Assembly (NCBI RefSeq): GCF_001476655.1
Contig: NZ_LDRT01000086.1
Coordinates: forward strand, 1-32,718
DNA: 32,718 nucleotides
From: Microbacterium testaceum
GTDB lineage: Bacteria; Actinomycetota; Actinomycetes; Actinomycetales; Microbacteriaceae
Reading direction: 5' to 3'
Below, one piece after another: positions 1 through 8,422 of this stretch. Under the pieces are notes generated by a model. The model saw only the letters and a list, made by a program, of their open reading frames with translations. It did no database searches and was not told the origin of the DNA. Made by a program: the position numbers and the translations under genes. The number at the start of each line of letters is the position of its first letter. The first letter of the stretch is position 1.

Positions 1-32
1 CCTCAGCCCCGCGCCGCCTCAGCCCTGCGCGC
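1..32. repeat. Imperfect 16-bp tandem repeat at window edge
   Basis: Bases 1-16 and 17-32 are two head-to-tail copies of a unit beginning CCTCAGCCC, differing at three positions. The repeat lies just beyond the stop codon of the Ser/Thr kinase gene and runs to the window edge, so further copies could continue outside. No function is assigned. Confidence 0.4.
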
Positions 33-34
33 CC

Positions 35-1996
35 TCACCGCGTGGTGATGCCGAACGGCGAACTCACCAGGTCGGTGAAATTCCCCACTCGCGCGCGCAC
101 CGTGCAGTCCGGGGCGACCGACAGCGCCGTCACGACGAGCCCGTCCGACGAGACGGTCAGTGCCCCGGCGCACCCGTCGCTGAAGCGCACCCCCGCCGTC
201 CCTCCCGCGATGGCATCGAGCATGGCACTCGGCGCCCCCACCGAGGGGCTGGTGTACAGGGGGTTCACCGGGTCGGGTCCGCTCGGCCAGACCGGAAGGA
301 GGGTGACGGGCAGCGCCGTTCCGCCGACCGTGCGGGCGGGGGTCGTGACCTGGATGTCGCGGAGGCGCTGCACGGGGTAAGAGGCCCCCGACACCTCGGC
401 ATCCGACACCGCCTCGGTCGTGGCCGCCGCGGCGGTCTTGAGCCATGCGTCGACGGCTTCCTGGCCGTCGAGCGCGAGTGAGACCTGCGCGGTGACCGTG
501 ACGGCATCCTGTGTCGGGACGGTCACGCCTTCGACGCTCCATCCGCAGTTCACCGAGATCCCGGTGACGCTGGCCTGGTTGCGGGTGACGGTGGCGTCCG
601 ACCAGGTCACGGCGGGACACGCGTCGGAGGTCGCCGCCCCCGGGAGCACTTCGAGGAACGGGCCGGTGAGCGGGGCGTTCTGCGCGCCGTACTCGATCGT
701 GACCGTGGCGAGCTTCTTCTCGGGGTCGTAGCTGACCGAGCGGCTCACGCTCAGGCCTGTCGGCAGGGCGCGATCCTGCTGGCTCGCGGTCACGACGGGT
801 CCGGCCGTGGCCGGCGTAGCCTCGCCGGCCGAGGGACGCAGGACGAGGAACGCGCCGACGGCGGCGACCGCGACCACCGCGGCACCGGCGATCCAGAGTG
901 CGCGACCGCGCGGCATCCGCGTCCAGGGAGAGGTCTTCTCCGCCGGCTCTTCGGCGACGGGAGCGGGCGCCTCGCGGCGGGGCATCGGCCGAAGGACCGT
1001 CGCCTGACCGGCGGCTCCCAGATCCGGGGCCGGTTCGTCGGCGGGAAGGTCGACCGGTTCCGGGGCGCTCGGGGCGACGCCCCGAAGCACCGTCGCGGGC
1101 CGCTCCGCCTCGGCGAAGCCCTCGGGAGCGGCGACGGGGGCGAGAGCAGGCAGCGTCGCGACCGAGGCCGTCAGGCGGCGGAGGCTCTCTGCGGCCTCGG
1201 CGGCCGAGGGGCGCTCGGTCGGGGCCTTCCCGAGGAGACGGTGAAGAACCCGCCACACGTCGTCGGGCACGTCCAGTCGCGGTGCCTCGGCGCTGACGTG
1301 CCGATACGCGACCGTGAAGTCGGTTCCCGGGCCGGCGAACGGGGTGCGTCCCGAGAGGAGCTCGTAGAGCAGGATGCCGGTGGCGTAGACGTCGCTCGCC
1401 GGGCCCGCCTCACCCAGGGTGACGAGCTCGGGCGACATGTACTCAGGCGTGCCGATGATCGCGGTCGTGGAACGTCGACGCTCATCGAGCACGCGCGCGA
1501 TGCCGAAGTCGACCACGCGGACCGCGGCGCCCGGATCCTGCGCACCCGCCTCCTCATCGCGCGCGAGCAGGACGTTGTCGGGCTTGATGTCGCGGTGGAC
1601 CGTGCCGACCGCGTGAGCGGCCGCGAGGGCGTCGAGCACGGCGGCGGTCAGGGCGACGGCCTCCGCGGGCGGCAGGGTGCCTCGCTCGTCGAGGGCGTCG
1701 CGGAGGCTTCCTCCCTCGACGAGGTCCATGACGATCGCCAAGCGCTCGCCCTCGACCACGAGGTCGCGGACCGCGACGACGTGGGGGTGCCGCAGGCGCG
1801 TGAGCACCGTGCGCTCGCGGATGAAGCGTTCGACGAGCTCGGCATCCTGCGCGTGCTCGCGCCGGAGCACCTTGGCGGCGCGCATCGACTCGTCGCGCAC
1901 ATCGCGCACACGCCAGACCTCGCCCGCGGCACCGGATCCGATCCGATCGACGAAACGGTACGACGCGCCGAGCGCTTCCCCGATCTCCGGTTCCAC
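35..1996 (-). CDS. Transmembrane serine/threonine protein kinase
   Basis: A 653-residue Hanks-type kinase. The glycine-rich loop is at about 20-27 and the ATP-anchoring Lys is K42. The catalytic HRDIKPDN is at 134-141, DFG at 163-165, and the activation segment ends in GTPEYMSPE (182-190). A Pro/Ala-rich juxtamembrane linker (about 285-360) contains the pentapeptide ATVLR twice (near 301 and 332). The single membrane helix is about 366-386. The roughly 265-residue outer part has no PASTA repeats and several Cys residues, and is unlike PknB sensors. The GTG start at 1996 is preceded by a GGGGG purine run at SD distance. A TAGGTT hexamer at 2026-2021 is a candidate -10. The ATVLR repeats may be phosphothreonine docking sites for FHA proteins (inference). 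Its ligand is not apparent. The 107-bp gap upstream separates it from the thiamine-binding gene, and I see no strong terminator in it. Confidence 0.93.
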   Translation of the reverse strand: MEPEIGEALGASYRFVDRIGSGAAGEVWRVRDVRDESMRAAKVLRREHAQDAELVERFIRERTVLTRLRHPHVVAVRDLVVEGERLAIVMDLVEGGSLRDALDERGTLPPAEAVALTAAVLDALAAAHAVGTVHRDIKPDNVLLARDEEAGAQDPGAAVRVVDFGIARVLDERRRSTTAIIGTPEYMSPELVTLGEAGPASDVYATGILLYELLSGRTPFAGPGTDFTVAYRHVSAEAPRLDVPDDVWRVLHRLLGKAPTERPSAAEAAESLRRLTASVATLPALAPVAAPEGFAEAERPATVLRGVAPSAPEPVDLPADEPAPDLGAAGQATVLRPMPRREAPAPVAEEPAEKTSPWTRMPRGRALWIAGAAVVAVAAVGAFLVLRPSAGEATPATAGPVVTASQQDRALPTGLSVSRSVSYDPEKKLATVTIEYGAQNAPLTGPFLEVLPGAATSDACPAVTWSDATVTRNQASVTGISVNCGWSVEGVTVPTQDAVTVTAQVSLALDGQEAVDAWLKTAAAATTEAVSDAEVSGASYPVQRLRDIQVTTPARTVGGTALPVTLLPVWPSGPDPVNPLYTSPSVGAPSAMLDAIAGGTAGVRFSDGCAGALTVSSDGLVVTALSVAPDCTVRARVGNFTDLVSSPFGITTR

Positions 1997-2020
1997 CCGA
2001 TCCCCCGCTCTCCCTGTCTC

Positions 2021-2026
2021 AACCTA
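2021..2026 (-). promoter_or_regulatory. Candidate -10 element of the Ser/Thr kinase gene
   Basis: TAGGTT read on the minus strand, about 24 nt before the GTG start. Transcription would begin near 2014, giving a short leader that includes a G-rich ribosome-binding segment. No clear -35 hexamer is visible. Confidence 0.4.
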
Positions 2027-2103
2027 TCCGGCCGCGCGCACGGATCACGCCGCTTGCGCGACGCGCCCCGGCGCGGCAGGACGGCGGCCGGGTCAGCGCC
2101 GGC

Positions 2104-2433
2104 TCAGTCCGACGCGGCGTCGTCGATCGCGCGCTCGAGGCGTTCGATCTTGCCGTCGATCTCGCCGGTGCGCCCGGGGCGGATGTCGGCCTTGAGCACC
2201 AGAGACACGCGGGATCCGTAGGGAAGGACCGCGTCGGTGGCGCGTCTGACGACGTCGAAGACCTCGTCCCACTCGCCCTCGACTTCGGTGAACATCGAGG
2301 TCGTGCGGTGCGGGAGCCCCGAGGCGCGAACCACCGCCACGGCCGCGGCGACAGCGGCATGCACCGACCCGTCGGGGTTCTCGGCAGACAGGCTGCCCGT
2401 TCCGGACGGGGCGACGGAGAAGGCGACGAGCAT
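2104..2433 (-). CDS. Thiamine-binding protein, MTH1187/YkoF-like
   Basis: A 109-residue protein of the MTH1187 (formerly DUF77) family: small ferredoxin-like proteins reported to bind thiamine or related ligands in the cytoplasm. It begins MLVAFSVAPSGTG. It has the typical middle segment in which a Thr-Ser-Met-Phe-Thr-Glu-Val-Glu-Gly stretch precedes an alpha-helical Asp/Glu-rich part, and a basic-acidic C-terminal helix with KIERLERAID. The length matches the family (about 100). The stop codon of the upstream GT87-like gene is 7-10 nt before its start and forms part of a TAACCT hexamer, so it may be transcribed from its own leaderless promoter as well as by read-through. No thiamine-biosynthesis genes are nearby, so its physiological role is open. 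Confidence 0.85.
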   Translation of the reverse strand: MLVAFSVAPSGTGSLSAENPDGSVHAAVAAAVAVVRASGLPHRTTSMFTEVEGEWDEVFDVVRRATDAVLPYGSRVSLVLKADIRPGRTGEIDGKIERLERAIDDAASD

Positions 2434-2440
2434 GGTGTCG

Positions 2441-2446
2441 AGGTTA
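2441..2446 (-). promoter_or_regulatory. -10 element, leaderless start of thiamine-binding gene
   Basis: TAACCT on the minus strand followed by 7 nt and the ATG at 2433, so the transcript would start at or beside the start codon. The TAA is also the stop codon of the upstream GT87-like gene. Confidence 0.5.
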
Positions 2447-3748
2447 GTCGGCCGTCGCCGCCAGCACGGGCGCCTTGCGGCCGGTCACGAACTCGCGCAG
2501 GTCCGTCGGACGCGCCACGCGACCCACGGGGACGCGCACGACACGCACGATCGCCCAGACCATGAGCACGAGCGCGAGGACGTTCCGCGCCTCGAGCAGG
2601 AAGACCGGGAACGGCGCGGGGTGGGTGGCCATCAGCCCGTCGTAGACCATCGGGTACATCCACTGGGTGAGACCGGCGATCACGAGGGTGAGGGCGGCCA
2701 GCCCGTACCAGCGGCGGCGATCGATCATCAGGCCGAGGATGACGGGGGCGAACACCCACACGTAGTACTGCGGCGAGCCGACCTTGTTCAGCGCGATGAA
2801 CGCGGTCACCAGCGCCAGCGAAAGCGGCGGGAAGAGCGTGACGAACGTCGCTCCGGCCCAGAGCTTGCGCGCCCCCACCACCGCGACACCCGCCATGACG
2901 AGCAGCATGAGCGGGGTCATGATCGCGATGACGGGATCGACACCCGGGCCGGTCACCTGGAAGGTGAGCACGCTGCCGTCGTAGTAGACCTCGGAACCGG
3001 GCACGTAGAACGAGGCGAGGATCATGTAGAGGCCCCCGACGGGTGCCTCCATCTGGATGCCGCGCGAGGTCTGATCGCCGACGAACCCGAGCACGAAGGG
3101 CGCGCCGCCCAGCGCCACCACGGGAATGACCGTGGCCAGCGACACGGCGACGGCGCCCCACACCAGGGCGAGTCGGCGCCGCACGACGATCAGGCCCGCG
3201 GCGAGGATCGCGGCCGGCCAGACCTTCATCCACACCGCGATCGACAGGAGGACGGATGCCAGGAACGGTCGGCGCACGAGCCAGATACTGCCGAGGATCG
3301 CGAACGGCACCGTGATCCCGTCGATGCGGTAGAGCCCGACCGGTCCGATCAGCAGGATGGCCACGAGCCAGAACCACGCCGCGAGCACGCGACCGCGCGA
3401 GCGGCCCTTCCCGACGAGGATGACGAAGGCGACGAAGTTCGCCAGGGCGACGGTGAGCGCCCACGCGGGGGTGTAGGTGATCGCCCACGCGAACACCCAG
3501 GCGAAGGTCATCGGCAAGAAGGCGAGCTGGGGGTAGATCCACTTCTCGGTGATGCCCGGCCATTCCCACGTCGCGGAGCGCGTGCAGGAGGTGACGTCGA
3601 TCCCCCCGAACAGGGCGCAGCGCGACCAGGGTTCGTACACGAGGTACACGTCGCCCATGGGCTCGTTGGGCTGCTGGTAGCCCAGGATCGCCACGGTGAC
3701 GTGCACGGCGACGAACGCGATCAACAGGGGAACGACACGCCTCAACAC
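2444..3748 (-). CDS. GT87-family polytopic membrane glycosyltransferase
   Basis: A 434-residue membrane protein with roughly ten hydrophobic helices. It resembles the GT87 (DUF2029) family of polyprenyl-phosphate-mannose-dependent mannosyltransferases that decorate lipoglycans in the actinobacterial envelope. The first helix (about 5-23) leads into an extracytoplasmic loop with a short acidic stretch (PNEPMGDVYLVYEPW). GT-C enzymes of this kind carry catalytic Asp/Glu in the first loop. Later come Trp/Lys-containing segments (AVWMKVWPA) typical of GT87. The GTG at 3748 is chosen because TAGGAT lies 6 nt before it. A hairpin at 3781-3801 separates it from nnrD. Acceptor and product cannot be told from sequence. 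Confidence 0.75.
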   Translation of the reverse strand: MLRRVVPLLIAFVAVHVTVAILGYQQPNEPMGDVYLVYEPWSRCALFGGIDVTSCTRSATWEWPGITEKWIYPQLAFLPMTFAWVFAWAITYTPAWALTVALANFVAFVILVGKGRSRGRVLAAWFWLVAILLIGPVGLYRIDGITVPFAILGSIWLVRRPFLASVLLSIAVWMKVWPAAILAAGLIVVRRRLALVWGAVAVSLATVIPVVALGGAPFVLGFVGDQTSRGIQMEAPVGGLYMILASFYVPGSEVYYDGSVLTFQVTGPGVDPVIAIMTPLMLLVMAGVAVVGARKLWAGATFVTLFPPLSLALVTAFIALNKVGSPQYYVWVFAPVILGLMIDRRRWYGLAALTLVIAGLTQWMYPMVYDGLMATHPAPFPVFLLEARNVLALVLMVWAIVRVVRVPVGRVARPTDLREFVTGRKAPVLAATAD

Positions 3749-3754
3749 CGCCTC

Positions 3755-3760
3755 ATCCTA
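3755..3760 (-). promoter_or_regulatory. -10 element, leaderless start of GT87-like gene
   Basis: TAGGAT on the minus strand, then GAGGCG, then GTG at 3748. The 6-nt spacing puts transcription start on the start codon. Confidence 0.55.
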
Positions 3761-3780
3761 AGCGGGTGGCCCTCTCCGCC

Positions 3781-3801
3781 CCGGACGGAGGCCCGTCCTG
3801 G
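3781..3801 (-). terminator. Hairpin downstream of nnrD
   Basis: GGACGG (3783-3788) and CCGTCC (3793-3798) form a perfect 6-bp stem with a 4-nt loop. CC/GG flanks can extend it past a bulged T. It lies 26 bp beyond the nnrD stop. There is no T tract, which is usual for high-GC actinobacteria. Confidence 0.4.
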
Positions 3802-3823
3802 CGGGGTCCCGGGCGGTCAACCG

Positions 3824-4681
3824 TTACGCGATCGAGTCCGACAGCAGCCCCGCCACGACCCGGGGCAGCGCCTCCGCGACGTCGAGCGCGGTGATCGGCC
3901 CCCCTTCTCCCCCGTGGATCCCGGATGCCGCCCGCCCGGCCGTCCCGTGCAGCCACGCGGCCGTGGCCGCGCACGCCGCGAAGTCGTCGAGGCCGCGGCG
4001 ATCCGCGGCGACCGCTCCCGCCGTCACGGCGCCGAGCACCCCCGCGAGGACGTCCCCGGTCCCCGCGGTCGCCAGCCACGGCGTCCCGGCGCTGACCCGG
4101 CGGACCCACCCGTCCGCGGTGGCGACGATCGTCACCGCCCCCTTCAGCAGCACCACGCCCCCGAAGGCGGCGGCCGTCTCGAGCGCCGCGGCCTCCCGCG
4201 CGTCGTCGTCGGCGGCATCCGTCCGCGCCAGCCCGAGGTCGCCGCGCAGTCGGTCGAGCTCGCGCGCGTGCGGGGTCGCGATGACGGGGGCCGCGGCCCC
4301 GACGACGAGGTCGAGAGCGCCCGCGTCCACCACGACGGGCAGGTCGCCGTTCAGGATGCCGCGCAGCGCCGCCGTCTCCGCCGCGTCGCGCTCGGCGGCA
4401 TCCGTCCCCGATCCGATCACCCAGGCCTGCACGCGCCCGTCGGCGGTCACGGTCTCGGGGCGACGCTGCAGCACGAGGTTCTGGGCGCGCTCGGGGCCGA
4501 GGTAGCGCACCATGCCCGTGCCGGTGCGCCACGCGGCCTCGACGCCGAGCATCGCCGCACCGGGGTAGCGCGCGGATCCGGTGCGCAGCCCCACCACCCC
4601 GCGGGAATACTTGTCGTCTCGCGCCGTTGGTCTCCGCAGGGCGCGGGCGGCATCCTGCCCCGTCCAGTCCTTCGCCGTCAT
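3824..4681 (-). CDS. nnrD: ADP-dependent NAD(P)H-hydrate dehydratase
   Basis: A 285-residue YjeF C-terminal (CARKD) domain protein that repairs damaged NADHX/NADPHX by dehydrating the S-epimer. Visible family features are a Gly-rich GVVGLRTGSARYPGAA near the N-terminus, VIGSGTD in the middle, the substrate-site segment ATPHARELDRL, and near the C-terminus the nucleotide-site motif AGTGDVLAGVLGA. The N-terminal epimerase domain found in fused NnrD proteins is missing, so the epimerase must be elsewhere. The frame stays open up to 4795, but that would overlap the divergent oxidoreductase gene. ATG 4681 gives the normal length and has TAGTCT 7 nt upstream. Confidence 0.9.
   Translation of the reverse strand: MTAKDWTGQDAARALRRPTARDDKYSRGVVGLRTGSARYPGAAMLGVEAAWRTGTGMVRYLGPERAQNLVLQRRPETVTADGRVQAWVIGSGTDAAERDAAETAALRGILNGDLPVVVDAGALDLVVGAAAPVIATPHARELDRLRGDLGLARTDAADDDAREAAALETAAAFGGVVLLKGAVTIVATADGWVRRVSAGTPWLATAGTGDVLAGVLGAVTAGAVAADRRGLDDFAACAATAAWLHGTAGRAASGIHGGEGGPITALDVAEALPRVVAGLLSDSIA
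4603..4628 (+). promoter_or_regulatory. Weak SigR-like promoter candidate before the OYE gene
   Basis: GGGAAT (4603-4608), 17 nt, then GTT (4626-4628). The SigR/SigH consensus is GGAAT-N18/19-GTT, so the spacer is one base short. It lies inside nnrD on the opposite strand, about 97 nt before the OYE start. A link to disulfide stress would fit the flavoenzyme, but this is speculative. Confidence 0.2.
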
Positions 4682-4688
4682 GATCGCC

Positions 4689-4694
4689 AGACTA
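4689..4694 (-). promoter_or_regulatory. -10 element, leaderless start of nnrD
   Basis: TAGTCT on the minus strand, 7 nt before ATG 4681. It sits in the 43-bp gap between the divergent nnrD and OYE genes. Confidence 0.5.
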
Positions 4695-4724
4695 GACGGC
4701 CACCTGAGAACGCAAAGGTCCGAC

Positions 4725-5783
4725 GTGAGCACCCTCTTCACACCTCTGTCCATCCGCGGTATCGAGACGCGCAACCGCCTGTGGGTGTCGCCCATGTGTC
4801 AGTACAGCGCGACCGAGGGGATGCCGAACGACTGGCACCACGTCCACCTCGCCCAGTTCGCGGCCGGCGGTGCCGGACTCGTCATCGCCGAGGCGACCGC
4901 GGTCTCGCCCGAGGGACGCATCTCCCCCGACGACGTCGGGCTCTGGAACGACGCGCAAGCCGAGGCCTGGGCTCCCCTCGTCGCGGCGATCCGCGCGCGC
5001 GGCTCCGTGGCGGGCGTGCAGCTCGGCCACGCGGGGCGCAAGGCCTCGACCACGTCGCCCCTCACGGGCGGCCGCGGCAGCGTCTCGCCCGCCGACGGCG
5101 GGTGGACGACCGTCGCCCCCTCGGCGCTGGCGTACGACTCGTTCGCCGCGCCGGTCGCGCTGGACGCGGCGGGCATCGAGAAGGTCGTCGCCGATTTCGC
5201 GGATGCCGCCCGCCGCGCCGTCGCGGCCGGGTTCGAGGTCATCGAGGTCCATGCCGCGCACGGGTACCTGCTGCACCAGTTCCTCTCGCCGCTGACGAAC
5301 CACCGCGACGACGCCTACGGCGGGTCGTTCGAGAACCGCGTCCGCCTCGTCGTGCGGGTGACCGAGGCCGTCCGCGCCGCCGCACCCCGGGCCGCCGTCT
5401 TCGTGCGCTTCTCGGCGACCGACGCCGCCGAGGGCGGGTGGGACGTGGACGACACCGTCGCCGCTTCCCGACTCGTCGCCGAGGCGGGGGCCGATCTCAT
5501 CGACGTCTCCAGCGGGGGTCTCGTGCCCGAGCAGCACATCGTGCCCGGCCCCGGGTACCAGGTCGACTATGCGGCGACCGTCCGCCGCGAGACCGGACTG
5601 CTCGTCGCCGCCGTCGGCATGATCGACGACCCGACGTTCGGCGAGCAGATCCTCTCGGACGGCCGCGCCGACGCGATCCTCTCCGCCCGCGAATGGCTCC
5701 GCGACCCGCACTACGCGCTGCGCGCCGCGGCCACCCTCGGCGACCCGGTGCCCGCTCCCGCTCAGTACGTCCGCGCCTACTGA
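4725..5783 (+). CDS. Old Yellow Enzyme, YqjM-type NADPH:flavin oxidoreductase
   Basis: A 352-residue FMN-dependent ene-reductase of the thermophilic-like (YqjM) class, which reduces activated C=C bonds of enones, quinones or nitro compounds with NADPH. Class markers are the N-terminal LFTPLSIRG, active-site Cys25 in [18 protein letters not shown] (about 98-108), and the substrate-anion site in [19 protein letters not shown] followed by [12 protein letters not shown]-terminal stretch ends in ARE-W-LRDP, as in YqjM. GTG 4725 is preferred because AAAGG lies 6 nt upstream and the protein then starts like its family; the in-frame ATG at 4680 would add 15 unlikely residues. It is divergent from nnrD. 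Its transcript ends at the hairpin at 5814-5861. Confidence 0.9.
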   Translation: MSTLFTPLSIRGIETRNRLWVSPMCQYSATEGMPNDWHHVHLAQFAAGGAGLVIAEATAVSPEGRISPDDVGLWNDAQAEAWAPLVAAIRARGSVAGVQLGHAGRKASTTSPLTGGRGSVSPADGGWTTVAPSALAYDSFAAPVALDAAGIEKVVADFADAARRAVAAGFEVIEVHAAHGYLLHQFLSPLTNHRDDAYGGSFENRVRLVVRVTEAVRAAAPRAAVFVRFSATDAAEGGWDVDDTVAASRLVAEAGADLIDVSSGGLVPEQHIVPGPGYQVDYAATVRRETGLLVAAVGMIDDPTFGEQILSDGRADAILSAREWLRDPHYALRAAATLGDPVPAPAQYVRAY

Positions 5784-5813
5784 GACGCGCGGGCGGGGCT
5801 GCCGCCCGATGGG

Positions 5814-5861
5814 AGAACACCGGATGCCACGCGGCTCAGGCCCCGTGGCATCCGGTGTTCT
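5814..5861. terminator. Bidirectional terminator with GGATGCC stem
   Basis: A perfect 18-bp inverted repeat (5814-5831 and 5844-5861, left arm AGAACACCGGATGCCACG) with a 12-nt loop. It lies between the convergent OYE gene (stop at 5783) and the CNNM gene (stop at 5866-5868). There is no T tract. Each arm carries one copy of the over-represented heptamer GGATGCC. Confidence 0.85.
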
Positions 5862-5865
5862 GGGC

Positions 5866-6921
5866 TCAGACGAAGCGCCGCCGCGCGGTGGCGTCCTGCA
5901 CCTCGCCGACCAGCTCTTCGATGACGTCCTCGAGGAAGAGCACCGCGCGGACGTCGCCCGCCTCGTCGCGCACCTGCGCGAGGTGGCGACCGGACCGGCG
6001 CATGAGCGCGAGGGCGTCCTCGAGGTCGGTCGTCTCGAGCACCGACACCATGTGGTGGATGCGCTTGGCCGGGATGGGGCGCGCCATGTCAGCATCCGAC
6101 CCGTCCGCCGCGCGGAGCACGTCCTTGAGGTGGACGTAGCCCGTGGGGTGCCCGGCCTCGTCGACGATCACGTACCGCGAGTAACCGTGCTGGGCCACCG
6201 CTCGTTCGATCTCGCCCGGCGTGGTCCGCTCCGGAAGGGTGACGAGTGCGGCCATCGGCACGGCGATGTCGGCGGCCTTCTTCTCGGTGAACTCCACCAC
6301 GGCCGTGACCGTGCCGGAGGAATCGTCGAGGACGCCCTCGCGACGCGACTGGTTCACGATCGTGGCGACCTCATCGAGGGTGAAGGTGGATGCCGCCTCG
6401 TCCTTGGGCTCGACACGGAACAGTCGCAGCACGTGGTTCGCGGTCCAGTTCAGGGCGACGATGATCGGGTGGAACGCCTTCGACACCGCGACCAGCGGCG
6501 GGGCGAGCATGAGCACCGCCCGGTCGGGCAGCGAGAACGCCAGGTTCTTCGGAACCATCTCGCCGAACACCACGTGCAGGTAGGACACCAGCAGCAGGGC
6601 GACGACGAAGCCGATCACGCCGACCGCCGCCTCGGGCAGGCCCGTGAGACCCAGCGGGCCTTCGAGCAGATGGTGGATCGCCGGCTCCGAGACGTTCAGG
6701 ATCAGCAGCGAGCAGATCGTGATGCCGAGCTGGCACGTGGCCAGCATGAGCGTCGCGTGCTCCATCGCGTACAGCGCGGTCTTGGCCGCGCGCGAGCCCC
6801 GGTCCGCGAGCGGCTCGACCTGCGAGCGCCGCGCCGAGATGACGGCGAACTCCGCGCCGACGAAGAAGGCGTTGGCGACCAGGAGCACGACCAACCAGGC
6901 GATTCCGGCCCAATCGCTCAT
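5866..6921 (-). CDS. CNNM-domain (DUF21) membrane protein with CBS pair
   Basis: A 351-residue member of the CNNM/CorC family (often annotated hemolysin-like), implicated in Mg2+ or other cation export. The N-terminal CNNM module spans about 1-180, with three to four helices and the conserved segments [28 protein letters not shown] and [16 protein letters not shown] pair follows (about 205-335), containing [23 protein letters not shown] and ending in [13 protein letters not shown]. Unlike its neighbour it stops there, without the C-terminal CorC_HlyC domain. Its ATG overlaps the stop of the upstream paralogue (ATGA, 6918-6921), so the pair is translationally coupled and may form a heteromer (inference). 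Confidence 0.92.
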   Translation of the reverse strand: MSDWAGIAWLVVLLVANAFFVGAEFAVISARRSQVEPLADRGSRAAKTALYAMEHATLMLATCQLGITICSLLILNVSEPAIHHLLEGPLGLTGLPEAAVGVIGFVVALLLVSYLHVVFGEMVPKNLAFSLPDRAVLMLAPPLVAVSKAFHPIIVALNWTANHVLRLFRVEPKDEAASTFTLDEVATIVNQSRREGVLDDSSGTVTAVVEFTEKKAADIAVPMAALVTLPERTTPGEIERAVAQHGYSRYVIVDEAGHPTGYVHLKDVLRAADGSDADMARPIPAKRIHHMVSVLETTDLEDALALMRRSGRHLAQVRDEAGDVRAVLFLEDVIEELVGEVQDATARRRFV

Positions 6922-8261
6922 CGCTGGTCACCCCCCTTCGCCGCGCGCACGAGGTCGCCGATGTTCTCCTCGACCGGGTTCGCGGTGTACTGGACGCGAT
7001 CGACGCGGCGGCCGTCCATGCGGTTCACGGTCAGCACGCCCTCCTCGATCTCGACGGTGTCGCCCACCGCGGGGATCCTCTCCAGCGTCGCCATGATGAA
7101 GCCGCCCACGGTGTCGTACGCGTCCCCCTCCGGTACCCGCACCCCCGCGCGGTCCAGCGCCTCATCGGGACGCAGATCGCCGGGGAAGGTCAGCGAGACG
7201 GCCGTGCGCACCACGCCGGCGCGCGAACGGTCGTGCTCGTCGAGCACCTCGCCCACGATCTCTTCCACGAGGTCCTCGAGTGTCACGATGCCGGCGGTCC
7301 CGCCGTACTCGTCGACGACGATGGCCATCTGGTAGCCGCGCGAGCGCAGCTCCGACACGAGGGCGTCGAGGTGCACGGTCTCGGGAACGCGCAGCGGCTC
7401 GGTGGCCAGGGCGGCCACCGGAACCTCTGCGCGCTTCTCGCGGGGCACCCCGATCGCGGCTTTGAGGTGCACGACGCCGACGATGTCGTCCATCGACTCG
7501 CCGTACACGGGGAAGCGGCTGTGTCCGGTCCGACGGGCCAGTTGCACGACGTCGTCGGTGGGGTCGCCGGCGGCGAGCGCGTGCACGCTCGGGCGCGGCG
7601 TCATGACGTCGGCCGCGCTGAGGCGGGCGAACGTGAGGCTGCGATCCAGCAGCGACGCGGTGTCCTTCTCGAGCATGCCGGCGCTCGCCGACCGCTTGAC
7701 GAGGCTCGACAGCTCCTCGGCCGACCGGGCTCCGGACAGCTCCTCCTTCGGCTCGACGCCCATCGCGCGGAGCACCCCGTTGGCGCTGCCGTTGAGCACC
7801 ACGATCGCGGGCTTGAACACCGCGGTGAAGGCGACCTGAAACGGGATGACCAGCTTCGCCGTCTGCCGCGGGATGGCGAGCGCGAAGTTCTTCGGTACCA
7901 GCTCGCCGAGGATCATCGACAGCACGGTCGCGAATCCCACGCCGATCACCGCCGCCACGGAGACGGTCACCGCCTCGGGAAGTCCCCACGAGTCGAAGAC
8001 CGGCCGCAGGAGGTTCGAGATCGCCGGTTCCATCGTGTAACCGGTGAGGAGCGTGGTCAGGGTGATCCCCAACTGCGCGCTCGAGAGGTGCGTCGAGGTG
8101 ATGCGCAGCGCATCGATCGTGAGCGACAGGCGGGACTCGCCGGCGTCTCGTCGGGCCTCGAGATCGGCGCGGTCGAGGTTGACCAGCGCGAACTCACTCG
8201 CGACGAAGAGTCCGGTTCCCACCGTGAGAAGCAGCCCCACGCCCAGCATGACGTAATCCAT
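6918..8261 (-). CDS. CNNM/CBS/CorC_HlyC membrane protein
   Basis: A 447-residue full-length CNNM-family protein. It has the CNNM transmembrane domain (about 1-200, with [28 protein letters not shown] and [11 protein letters not shown]) and a CBS pair (about 215-345, with the start VMTPR and a second repeat ending [21 protein letters not shown]). A C-terminal CorC_HlyC (transporter-associated) domain covers about 355-435. The ATG 8261 has a strong SD, GGAGGTG, 7 nt upstream. TAGAAT at 8359-8354 is a likely -10, giving a leader of about 85 nt. In mycobacteria two such genes follow guaB1 directly (Rv1842c and Rv1841c); here a GH76-like gene separates them from guaB1. Confidence 0.93.
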   Translation of the reverse strand: MDYVMLGVGLLLTVGTGLFVASEFALVNLDRADLEARRDAGESRLSLTIDALRITSTHLSSAQLGITLTTLLTGYTMEPAISNLLRPVFDSWGLPEAVTVSVAAVIGVGFATVLSMILGELVPKNFALAIPRQTAKLVIPFQVAFTAVFKPAIVVLNGSANGVLRAMGVEPKEELSGARSAEELSSLVKRSASAGMLEKDTASLLDRSLTFARLSAADVMTPRPSVHALAAGDPTDDVVQLARRTGHSRFPVYGESMDDIVGVVHLKAAIGVPREKRAEVPVAALATEPLRVPETVHLDALVSELRSRGYQMAIVVDEYGGTAGIVTLEDLVEEIVGEVLDEHDRSRAGVVRTAVSLTFPGDLRPDEALDRAGVRVPEGDAYDTVGGFIMATLERIPAVGDTVEIEEGVLTVNRMDGRRVDRVQYTANPVEENIGDLVRAAKGGDQR

Positions 8262-8353
8262 CAGTCATCACCTCCGCTCGATCGGGGATCGGTCTCGGAG
8301 GAGGGTCGTCGGGGCCTGGGTCTACAACTGGGAGGGTCGTCCATCGTGCCGAC

Positions 8354-8359
8354 GATTCT
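8354..8359 (-). promoter_or_regulatory. Candidate -10 of the CNNM gene pair
   Basis: TAGAAT read on the minus strand, about 93 nt before ATG 8261. Unlike most promoters in this window, it would give a mRNA with a real leader and a strong SD (GGAGGTG). Confidence 0.45.
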
Positions 8360-8410
8360 AGGGCAGCACCGCGCCCCTCGTGCCCGGTTCGTCACGATCC
8401 GTCCCCCGTG

Positions 8411-8416
8411 CAAGAT
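8411..8416 (+). promoter_or_regulatory. -10-like element, leaderless start of GH76-like gene
   Basis: CAAGAT, then GAGGGG, then ATG 8423. It deviates from TANNNT at the first base but has the same 6-nt spacing as the other leaderless candidates. The GAGGGG is too close to the ATG for a usual SD. Confidence 0.35.
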
Positions 8417-8422
8417 GAGGGG

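Noticed and set aside
4682..4795. Longer N-terminus for nnrD
   Set aside because: It would overlap the OYE 5' end and add non-family sequence; ATG 4681 has a well-placed -10 and gives the usual length.
2237..6139. Very long open frame on the plus strand across several minus-strand genes
   Set aside because: Its translation is Arg/Pro/Gly/His-rich low-complexity with no family resemblance, and it lies antisense to clear genes. It is a by-product of high GC.
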